Shown: positions 16,674 through 23,411 of the stretch, one piece after another
How the letters are laid out: each line of letters opens with the position of its first letter
Numbering within the stretch: the first letter of the stretch is position 1
Assembly (NCBI GenBank): GCA_030429585.1
Contig: JAUIEU010000001.1
Span: forward strand, 2,015,848-2,079,847
Source: a bacterium
Lineage (GTDB): Bacteria; Cyanobacteriota; Vampirovibrionia; Vampirovibrionales; Vampirovibrionaceae
Direction: 5' to 3'
DNA: 64,000 bases
Made by a program: the position numbers and the translations under genes
The notes under the pieces: model-generated
The model's input: the letters and a program-made list of their open reading frames with translations, nothing else
What the model was told of the DNA's origin: nothing
Database searches by the model: none

Positions 16674-17468
16674 TTAGGCCCCTGTCGCAGGTAAGGCGGT
16701 TTCTAGCCCTGCACCAGTAATGGGGCTGGCCAATGCAGCTTGTTGGGCCTGCAGTAATTCGCCAATACCTTTTTCGGCTAGTTTCGCCATGGCGTCTAAA
16801 TTATCTCGGCTAAAGGGGGAACTTTCTGCCGTGGCTTGGAATTCGATAAATTCGCCATTATCGTTCATCACCACATTAGCATCCACGCTAGCCAGCACGT
16901 CTTCATCGTAGTTTAAATCTAGTACGGGGGCGCCGTTTACCATGCCCACACTTACCGAGGCAATGGGATTTAACGTAGGGCGCTCTTTAATTAACTCGTT
17001 TTCCATCAGGTAGTTCACCGCATCCACTAAGGCCACATAACCGCCCGTAATGCTGGCCACGCGGGTGCCGCCATCGGCCTGTAGTACGTCGGCATCAATG
17101 GTAATGGTGCGCTGGCCAAGGCCGCTTAAATCAATAGCGCCCCGCAGGCTGCGGCCAATTAGCCGTTGGATTTCCATGGTGCGGCCAGAGACTTTAAACC
17201 GGTCGCGGTTAGCGCGAGTGTGGGTAGAACCAGGTAGTAGCGAGTATTCTGCCGTTAGCCAACCGGGCTGGTTTTGGCCGCCGACATAAATATGGCGCGG
17301 CACGCGATCATCGATACTGGCCGTTACCAGCACCTTGGTGTTGCCAAAACACACCAACACGCTACCGGGTGCGTGGCTAACCACCCCGCGGATAATTTGA
17401 ATAGGGCGCATTTCATCGATAGCACGATTATCAATGCGAGACGAGGAAGTGGTTGTGGCGGTGGTCAT
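16674..17468 (-). CDS. rph: RNase PH
   Basis: Phosphorolytic 3' exoribonuclease that trims tRNA precursors. 264 residues, slightly longer than usual because of short N- and C-terminal extensions. Conserved blocks: [45 protein letters not shown], the phosphate/RNA-binding [32 protein letters not shown] (catalytic Asp region), and [18 protein letters not shown]. It is the first gene of the operon with hisS. A GH6 gene is transcribed divergently 150 bases away. Confidence 0.96.
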   Translation of the reverse strand: MTTATTTSSSRIDNRAIDEMRPIQIIRGVVSHAPGSVLVCFGNTKVLVTASIDDRVPRHIYVGGQNQPGWLTAEYSLLPGSTHTRANRDRFKVSGRTMEIQRLIGRSLRGAIDLSGLGQRTITIDADVLQADGGTRVASITGGYVALVDAVNYLMENELIKERPTLNPIASVSVGMVNGAPVLDLNYDEDVLASVDANVVMNDNGEFIEFQATAESSPFSRDNLDAMAKLAEKGIGELLQAQQAALASPITGAGLETALPATGA

Positions 17469-17620
17469 CGTAAAAAAGCTTTATGATTGAAACAAAATAG
17501 GGAAACTAAACGTAAACGCTATCGTCTCTCAAACATACCACCAGTGCCATTTAGGTGTGTTATGATAGGTGTTATCGTCAGAAAAAATAGACGAGTAAGG
17601 TTTTTTAGGGGCGTTATTGC

Positions 17621-18895
17621 GTGCATCATCAACGGCGTTTACGATTTAGGTGGCCCCGCTGGATGGTGGTGGTGATGGCAGCGGTATTGCTGGTAGGGGG
17701 CAGTTTAATGTGGCAGGCAGTATCCCACGGGTTAAACGGGCCAGATATGCAAAAAACAGATGTATTAGTGCCCTTTTGGACGCGTAGTTACCAGCTGTAC
17801 CGGCAGCCCCATGCTGTGTGGCTAAGTGGCTACGAGGCAATTGGTATCAATTTGCCCACCCTAAAACAAGCCCTAGAAGCTGGCCTGGCCCAAAAAAAAC
17901 GGCCAGAAATTGTGGTCTACGGCATTCCGTACCGAGATATGGGGCAATCTAGCGCCGGTGGCTTTGATACCTATGCCATGTATTTTGCCGATAACGATCG
18001 TAACGCCGCGGCTATAAAAGCCTTTATGGCGAAAGGTGGTAAAGCGCCGAGGGTGTATTTAGAACCAGATGCCATGGGGCATGCCATTCAGTACCGTAAA
18101 GATAGGGATTTTGACGCCGTAAGCGAAGAGCTATATCGGGTACGCGTGGCGGCCATGAACCGGCTAGTAGACCAGTACCGTAGCGTGGGTGCATTAGTGT
18201 ATTTAGATGCGGCCCATAGCGATTGGTTTGATTACACCGATGAGCAAGTGCGCGAGATGGCCGATGTGCTAAACGCCAGTGGTATGGCGCGTGCCCACGG
18301 GGTAGCTACTAACATTAGCAACCGGCAAACCGCCGCAGGCCCGCAAGAGCGCACCGAAGTGCACTACCTAAAACGCTTGCTACCAAAGCTAAACCATCCC
18401 AACCCAGATGTGGTGATGGATACCAGTCGTAACGGCGGGCCTACCCACCAGCGGCATTATTGGTTAGCCCAAAATGGCGATATGGTGGATAACGAAACCC
18501 CCAGCGGCCGTTGGGTAGGCCAGTGGCAACAACTCGGCAGCAACGATATGGTGGTAAAGCCGTTGTTTGGTAAAGCCATGAAGGTTAGCATTTTAACCGG
18601 CATGGATAAATTTACTTACGATGCCAGCAAACGGATCCTTTCTGCCCCCAAATGGCTAGACCCTGTGGGCGATGTAAAACTTGGGCCGCCCCCTACGGAT
18701 AATACGGGCCATGCAGAAATTGACCGCTACCGCTATATTAAACCGCCGGATGACTGCGATGGTGCCCTAAATTGCCCTAGCCGTATTGATGAACACGCCA
18801 GCAGTAACAGCAAGCACGATGTGTGGGCCGACACGGCTAAACACCCGAACCAACAGCGTTACATGGATATAAGTTTATGGAGCCAATTATTTTAA
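17621..18895 (+). CDS. Membrane-anchored glycoside hydrolase family 6 protein
   Basis: 424 residues. A basic N-terminus and one transmembrane segment (WMVVVMAAVLLVGGSLMWQAV) precede a GH6 (cellobiohydrolase II/endoglucanase) domain. GH6 landmarks: VVYGIPYRDMG with the Asp-containing loop, YLEPDAMG (EPD, catalytic acid Asp), VYLDAAHSDWF, GVATNISN, VMDTSRNGG, and IKPPDDCDG, which matches the family KPPGExDG active-site motif. GH6 enzymes cleave beta-1,4-glucans by inversion, so it may degrade plant or algal wall cellulose-like polymers, outside the cytoplasmic membrane. It starts at GTG 17621 with AGGGG 10 bases upstream. No carbohydrate-binding module is visible. The substrate is inferred. Confidence 0.88.
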   Translation: MHHQRRLRFRWPRWMVVVMAAVLLVGGSLMWQAVSHGLNGPDMQKTDVLVPFWTRSYQLYRQPHAVWLSGYEAIGINLPTLKQALEAGLAQKKRPEIVVYGIPYRDMGQSSAGGFDTYAMYFADNDRNAAAIKAFMAKGGKAPRVYLEPDAMGHAIQYRKDRDFDAVSEELYRVRVAAMNRLVDQYRSVGALVYLDAAHSDWFDYTDEQVREMADVLNASGMARAHGVATNISNRQTAAGPQERTEVHYLKRLLPKLNHPNPDVVMDTSRNGGPTHQRHYWLAQNGDMVDNETPSGRWVGQWQQLGSNDMVVKPLFGKAMKVSILTGMDKFTYDASKRILSAPKWLDPVGDVKLGPPPTDNTGHAEIDRYRYIKPPDDCDGALNCPSRIDEHASSNSKHDVWADTAKHPNQQRYMDISLWSQLF

Positions 18896-18900
18896 TGCTG

Positions 18901-19791
18901 TTAATTATTGGATTTAGGGGGCATGCTTAATTGCTCATAATGGGGGTTAAGGAGGAGCGTCCTGACAACCTCCTCTCCCATTTTTTTTGGAGCAGCATAG
19001 CTATTAGCAACGTTGGAATAAATCCCCTTGCGGGTTATGTAACTGTTAAGCCCTATACGGCCACTTGTATTAGAATAAAACTGAGGGTTATTTTGTACAG
19101 CTCGAGAAATTAAATCAGGTCTAGAGATAGGCACTTCATAGTCGTTATCATTACCTACATTAATACCAATTTTTTGATGTGTATCGAAAGAAAATGTAAG
19201 GTGGCCGTCGTGATGAACCGCTCCAACGGTTCGGAATTTAGATGAATCGCTAACAGTTTTATAGTTCTTTTTGTGCCCAAAACTATAAACAGCATCTTCT
19301 GAACCTGGTTTTCGCTCCATATTGTGGAGACCTTGATAAATTTTAGTTGTTGGGTGAGCTGAAGCTAACCTTGTCAGGGCATTCTCTATTTCCGTTGCAT
19401 GAAGTAAGCCATCATCCCTTAGAGGTGTAGAGCCAACGAATGAACAATTAATAAAATCAAACTCACCAAATTCGCCTTTATTAACAACGTTAATGGCCTT
19501 TGTGAGTGAGGAAGAATTAAAGCCAGAAAAATCAACATCACCCGTATTAGTAAATGAACCGTCAATTTGTACAACTTCTACGTCGGAGAAACCATCGCCA
19601 TCAATATCATAGTTTAGAATGGTTTCTAAAATGCCATCATTGTTTACATCTTTAGATTTTTGAGCAACAAGCTTAACATCGTATCCTTGCTCTTCAATAC
19701 CCTCTATAAAGGCTGCCGTTACCTCTGAACCATGAATATTATTATTAAACAGATCGATAATACCAACACGAAGAGGAGGAGGGATAGACAT
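18901..19791 (-). CDS. Compact subtilase-like protein with calcium-loop insert
   Basis: 296 residues, AT-rich codon use unlike its neighbours. The pattern follows the subtilisin (S8) fold: VGIID (Asp13), IHGSEV (His20, like HGTHV), DFINCSF (like VINMSL), FRTVGAVHHDGHLTFSF (like VGAVDxDGxxASFS), and ANSYAAP with Ser264 (like GTSxAAP). The Asp and His motifs are only seven residues apart, whereas in subtilisins they are about 32 apart. Between His and the rest lie two aspartate-rich loops (DVNNDGILE, DIDGDGFSD) that look like calcium-binding sites. There is no signal peptide or propeptide. AAAGGT precedes ATG. It may be an active protease, a calcium-dependent one, or a dead homologue; the assignment rests on motifs only. 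Confidence 0.6.
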   Translation of the reverse strand: MSIPPPLRVGIIDLFNNNIHGSEVTAAFIEGIEEQGYDVKLVAQKSKDVNNDGILETILNYDIDGDGFSDVEVVQIDGSFTNTGDVDFSGFNSSSLTKAINVVNKGEFGEFDFINCSFVGSTPLRDDGLLHATEIENALTRLASAHPTTKIYQGLHNMERKPGSEDAVYSFGHKKNYKTVSDSSKFRTVGAVHHDGHLTFSFDTHQKIGINVGNDNDYEVPISRPDLISRAVQNNPQFYSNTSGRIGLNSYITRKGIYSNVANSYAAPKKMGEEVVRTLLLNPHYEQLSMPPKSNN

Positions 19792-19820
19792 AATAATTTA
19801 ACCTTTCATAATCTTATAAT

Positions 19821-19842
19821 AAATATAAAAACAATAAAAAGG
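19821..19842 (-). promoter_or_regulatory. Shared promoter-like block of orphan genes (copy 1)
   Basis: Read on the minus strand this is TTTTTATTG followed by TTTTTATAT, 30-50 bases before the ATG of the subtilase-like gene. Nearly the same block occurs upstream of the orphan gene starting at 38815 and, more loosely, the one at 39593. A second shared word (TACATTTACAAA on the minus strand) lies further upstream at 19906-19917. It may contain the promoter; the sigma factor is unknown. Confidence 0.45.
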
Positions 19843-19850
19843 TTTTTGCT

Positions 19851-19880
19851 TCAGTTTGTTAATATTATTTAACAAACTGA
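19851..19880. promoter_or_regulatory. Perfect 12-bp palindrome, operator-like
   Basis: TCAGTTTGTTAA and its exact complement flank a 6-base AT spacer in the divergent intergenic region between the subtilase-like gene and the small gene at 20005. It sits about 60 bases upstream of the first and 125 bases upstream of the second. There is no T-run beside it, so an operator for a dimeric repressor is more likely than a terminator. Confidence 0.5.
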
Positions 19881-20004
19881 TTGTATTTAAGGACGATAGA
19901 AAAAATTTGTAAATGTAGCCTTAATAAATTGGCATTAATTTTGATTTTTTAATGTTAGTAAATATATAGGGTTAAGGCCATAAATATTGAGGGGGGTAAA
20001 GTAT

Positions 20005-20319
20005 ATGATGATATCCATGTTTAACCGATTGGCGATGGGTAGTGGCGATTTAGAAAAAAATGCCCGAAAAATTTTAAAAGAAACCGATGGTAAGCGGAAA
20101 AATTTGCCAAACACCGAAAAGAATAAGGGCTATTATGCATTCCCTAATGTGTTTATGTCTTATTACGACGTTAATAACGACGGTGCTTACGATAAAGGGG
20201 ATTATAAGTTTCAACTATCGGCAAGTGATAATGGCGAAGAAAGCCTAGTGACGATTTTTCAGAACGGTAAACGGGTTGGTCAACTCTACACAAATGCGAC
20301 AGAGTTTAATCGAACCTGA
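20005..20319 (+). CDS. Small orphan protein with DxNNDG loop
   Basis: 104 residues, AT-rich. No family recognised. After a basic, charged N-terminal half it has one EF-hand-like loop, YYDVNNDGAYDKGDY, in which Asp/Asn at alternate positions could bind calcium. No signal peptide or membrane segment. The start is ATG 20005 because GAGGGGGG lies eight bases upstream; a TTG at 19987 would start before this Shine-Dalgarno. The next gene, 41 bases downstream, has a similar loop and is probably in the same operon. Confidence 0.6.
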   Translation: MMISMFNRLAMGSGDLEKNARKILKETDGKRKNLPNTEKNKGYYAFPNVFMSYYDVNNDGAYDKGDYKFQLSASDNGEESLVTIFQNGKRVGQLYTNATEFNRT

Positions 20320-20360
20320 TTTGGACACGTATTCTTGTATTAATTATGAAAAAGGAATTA

Positions 20361-20864
20361 ATGATGAATAATATGGCTTGTGGTGGCGACCCGCGTCAAT
20401 TAGTTGCCTTTAGGGATGGTGTTTTAAAAGCAATGGGGGCAGATAACAAGCCGCTCACGCTACATAGCGTTAGAGAACGAGACGGTGGTATGGAAAAAGT
20501 TGAATATATAGACGAAAACAATAACGGAAAATTAGATACGGGTGAAATTAAGCTAACTTATTTTTTTGGTACTAACCCAGATAAAAAGCTTTATACAGAG
20601 CTTGATATTGGGAAGTATGGTACGGATAAGTGGGTGGAAATTTTAAAGCAAGGTAGCGTTATGGAATATATTTATCAGGATTATAGTAATGACGGCTATA
20701 CCTTTAAGAAATCAGGGCGCCTGAACTTTTCAACGAATGTACCCTTAGAAAAAATTAAGAAGACAGGCGACGTTATGATTAAAGAAATAGATCGATTTTT
20801 TCAAGAAGAAAAATTAAAGAAAAAGGAGCGGATTCGTAAAGAGAAAAATACGATTAGGGCTTAA
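20361..20864 (+). CDS. Small orphan protein with DENNNG loop
   Basis: About 167 residues, AT-rich, without signal peptide. One calcium-loop-like element, DENNNGKLDTGE, follows an N-terminal GGDPRQLVAFRDGVLKAMG segment; a second Asp-rich turn (QDYSNDGY) comes later, and the C-terminus is very Lys/Glu-rich (helical). No family was recognised. AAAGGAA at 20351-20357 favours ATG 20361 or 20364 over ATG 20346. The stop codon overlaps the stop of the convergent gene at 20861-21118 by three to four bases. Its place next to the 20005 gene and a shared loop type suggest related roles. Confidence 0.6.
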   Translation: MMNNMACGGDPRQLVAFRDGVLKAMGADNKPLTLHSVRERDGGMEKVEYIDENNNGKLDTGEIKLTYFFGTNPDKKLYTELDIGKYGTDKWVEILKQGSVMEYIYQDYSNDGYTFKKSGRLNFSTNVPLEKIKKTGDVMIKEIDRFFQEEKLKKKERIRKEKNTIRA

Positions 20865-21118
20865 CTTTTGTAAAAATAATCCCATTGTTTGGTGGTGCTG
20901 CAGTCGGCGCAGGCGGCAAACTGGTTCATAAAGGCTAAATCCGCCACAAAGCGTTGGCTGTTGACGGTGATTTCAACATCCTGGTGTTCGTTAATGGTAA
21001 TGGCCACCTCGGCATCCATGCCAGGCTGCATCATTAGTTGGAATTCTTGACTGCCGCAGGCCTGGCACTGAAACATGGCACACCGTTGCTGTTGTTGGGG
21101 TTTAGGGTTGGCTGACAT
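20861..21118 (-). CDS. Small zinc-ribbon-like protein
   Basis: 85 residues with two Cys pairs, CQACGSQEF near residue 18 and CADCSTTKQW near residue 72, which could bind one zinc ion and close a beta-ribbon around a central strand-rich region. Such small proteins are often nucleic-acid or protein adaptors, but no function can be assigned. AAGGTGG precedes the ATG. It is divergent from dxr, sharing about 155 bases of upstream DNA. Confidence 0.6.
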   Translation of the reverse strand: MSANPKPQQQQRCAMFQCQACGSQEFQLMMQPGMDAEVAITINEHQDVEITVNSQRFVADLAFMNQFAACADCSTTKQWDYFYKS

Positions 21119-21274
21119 GAACCACCTTCGGCGTTGCTACCGTGCCCTGTTATATAGGGCTCGCCTTTTTGTTTTGCAGGTAGATTGCCGTACACTGGTA
21201 CTGTAACGCCTTTACTATGGCGGCTGTTGCTAAAAGCGGCAAGCCCCGTGCCCTGTAAATCGCCTGGTTGATTG

Positions 21275-22483
21275 ATGCCTGTAAATACCCCTTTTTTAGA
21301 TAAGCCTTTGCCGCAACAGGTGGCTGTATTGGGCTGCACAGGCAGTATTGGCACCCAAACCCTGCAGGTCATAGAACAATTCCCTGAAAAATTACAGGTG
21401 GCCGGGTTGTTTGCCGGTACCAATACGGTATTGTTGGCGGAGCAATTAGCCGCTTTTACCCCAGCCATGGCCGGTTTAAAAGACAGCGCGTGTTGGCAGC
21501 GTAGCGGTGTGGACGGTGGTTTGGTAGAACAATTAAGCGGTATCGATGGCCTGTGTGCCATGGCCAGCCACCCGGATGTGGATATTGTGGTGGTGGGGTT
21601 GGTGGGTGCTATTGGTATACAGCCCACGCTGGCAGCCCTTAGGGCAGGTAAGCGGGTGCTTACCGCCAATAAAGAAACCTTTGTGGCGGCAGGGCACCTG
21701 ATTCAGCCGTATTTGGATCAAATTATCCCTATTGATAGTGAACACTCGGCTATTTACCAATGCCTGGCCGGTTGCCGAAAAGAGGACGTGGCTAAATTGT
21801 GGCTCACGGCCAGTGGCGGGCCTTTTCGTCAGCTTTCGTTGGCAGAAATGGCGGCCGTAACCCCAGCCCAAGCCTTAAAACACCCTAACTGGAGCATGGG
21901 CGCTAAAATCAGTATAGATAGTGCCACCATGATGAATAAAGGCCTAGAGGTGATTGAGGCCCACTGGTTGTTTGGTATGCCGGTAGCTAATATTGAGATA
22001 GTGGTACACCCCCAAAGTACGGTGCATAGCGGGGTAGAATTGATTGATGGCAGCGTGCTTACCCAGTGGGGCACAGCGGATATGCGGGTACCTATTCAGT
22101 ATGGGTTTAGTGCGCCCCATCGGTGGCCAACCCCTTTTGCCAGCCAGGTAACCTTGCGGCCAGAGACACTATCTACCTTGGATTTTGAGCCCCCGGATGA
22201 AGATCGATTCCCGGCCTTGCGATTAGCTAGACAGGCTGCGGATTCGGGTGGGTGGGCCACCACGGTGCTAAATGCGGCTAATGAGATAGCGGTGACTCGG
22301 TTTTTAAAAGAAGAGATTTGTTTTGTGGATATTCCTGTGTGTGTGGAGGCCGCGGTGGCGGCGTGTACCATGCGTTTGGCCACGCCAACGCTTGCCGAGG
22401 TACTACAACTGGACGAGTGGGCAAGAGAGCATGCAGCCAGCTGGTTTCCGACCACCACCACCGTGTTGTGTAAATCATCGTAA
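21275..22483 (+). CDS. dxr: 1-deoxy-D-xylulose 5-phosphate reductoisomerase
   Basis: Converts DXP to 2-C-methyl-D-erythritol 4-phosphate with NADPH, the committed step of the MEP isoprenoid pathway. 402 residues. NADPH loop VLGCTGSIGTQTL at about 17-29; GLVGAIGIQPTLAAL; TANKETFVAAG; catalytic and metal motifs IDSEHSAIYQCL and TASGGPFR; HPNWSMGAKISIDSATMMNKGLE; HPQSTVHSGVEL; NAANEIAV. All conserved. The usual partner rseP/rasP-type protease gene does not follow; the next gene is a low-complexity protein. The start is ATG 21275, with no strong Shine-Dalgarno. Confidence 0.96.
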   Translation: MPVNTPFLDKPLPQQVAVLGCTGSIGTQTLQVIEQFPEKLQVAGLFAGTNTVLLAEQLAAFTPAMAGLKDSACWQRSGVDGGLVEQLSGIDGLCAMASHPDVDIVVVGLVGAIGIQPTLAALRAGKRVLTANKETFVAAGHLIQPYLDQIIPIDSEHSAIYQCLAGCRKEDVAKLWLTASGGPFRQLSLAEMAAVTPAQALKHPNWSMGAKISIDSATMMNKGLEVIEAHWLFGMPVANIEIVVHPQSTVHSGVELIDGSVLTQWGTADMRVPIQYGFSAPHRWPTPFASQVTLRPETLSTLDFEPPDEDRFPALRLARQAADSGGWATTVLNAANEIAVTRFLKEEICFVDIPVCVEAAVAACTMRLATPTLAEVLQLDEWAREHAASWFPTTTTVLCKSS

Positions 22484-22625
22484 ACAGAATAGTAGGCGAA
22501 AGCGCAACTTTTATTTTTACGCGCCTTAATCCCAATAGAACAGCAACCTGATGGTCATCATTAGCAGAATCAATAGGTTGCCTTATATATATCGTTAAAC
22601 GGATAGAAAACGAGACACCCTCCCC

Positions 22626-23300
22626 ATGAACCCGATCCCTTCAATGAGCCCGGTTGCCATGCCTATGGTAAACGACCCGCGCATTAATAATGCCAGTTAT
22701 AGTGTTAATAATGCGATGGCTGCTAATCAGCAGCAGTGGGCTCAAACACCGACCAATGCTGGCGGTCGTTCCTTTAACTATGGCGTGGACAACACCACCG
22801 CTAACCGACTGGCAGCGAGCCAGCCCCAATGGACCCAAACACCAACCTACCCGATGGGCAACGGGTTTAATTATGGCGGTGGTATGTCAAATATGATGCC
22901 TAACTATTATGGTCAACATCCTTTTGGGCCCCCTGGCCACATGAATTATATGGGCAATATGGGCGGTATGGCTTACCCTGGCGGTAATTCGTTTATGCCC
23001 GGCATGCTTAATCCTGGTTTTTTACCCCACAATACAGTTAGTAATAACACGCTAGGCTCTATGAGTGGGTATGGGTATGGTTGGAATAGCGCTAGTAGTA
23101 ACCCTTTAGCGTCTTCTACATCATCTTTAACAAGCCAAGCGGCATTGCCGACACCACAAGCGGTAACGGGCCTAACGGCAAATCGGTTGCAAACCACGGG
23201 TATGCCCGCTGCGCTTGGCCCAGCAGTACCCGGTGGATTGGCTACTAATACCGCCCCGCTGAGTGCTAAGGCTGGTAACCAGCTTAATTTAATGGCCTAA
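22626..23300 (+). CDS. Low-complexity Asn/Gly/Met/Pro-rich protein
   Basis: 224 residues almost free of charge and rich in Asn, Gly, Met, Pro, Tyr and Ser. Two imperfect repeats near residues 33-54 and 63-84 share the pattern QWxQTPTxxxGxxFNYG. The middle is a Gly/Met/Tyr-rich stretch (GMSNMMPNYYG, MGNMGGMAYPGG). No signal peptide or transmembrane helix is evident. Such composition is typical of disordered or self-assembling surface or matrix proteins. It is probably monocistronic: a TTAGCA/TATATA promoter-like pair with a 17-base spacer lies at about 22560-22590 and a terminator follows. No family was recognised. Confidence 0.65.
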   Translation: MNPIPSMSPVAMPMVNDPRINNASYSVNNAMAANQQQWAQTPTNAGGRSFNYGVDNTTANRLAASQPQWTQTPTYPMGNGFNYGGGMSNMMPNYYGQHPFGPPGHMNYMGNMGGMAYPGGNSFMPGMLNPGFLPHNTVSNNTLGSMSGYGYGWNSASSNPLASSTSSLTSQAALPTPQAVTGLTANRLQTTGMPAALGPAVPGGLATNTAPLSAKAGNQLNLMA

Positions 23301-23382
23301 CTATTTAAAAAATTACTCAATAGTAGCCTCTCTCATTCCTCCCCCCCCTCTTAAATTATTGTACGTTTCTGCTAATTCCCCA

Positions 23383-23410
23383 AGCTCCGAGTTTTTTCGG
23401 GGCTTTTTTA
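23383..23410 (+). terminator. Rho-independent terminator
   Basis: A stem AGCTCCG/CGGGGCT (one wobble pair) with a T-rich loop is followed by TTTTTTATTT. It lies about 80 bases after the stop of the low-complexity gene and just before the convergent recG stop. Confidence 0.8.
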
Positions 23411-23411
23411 T

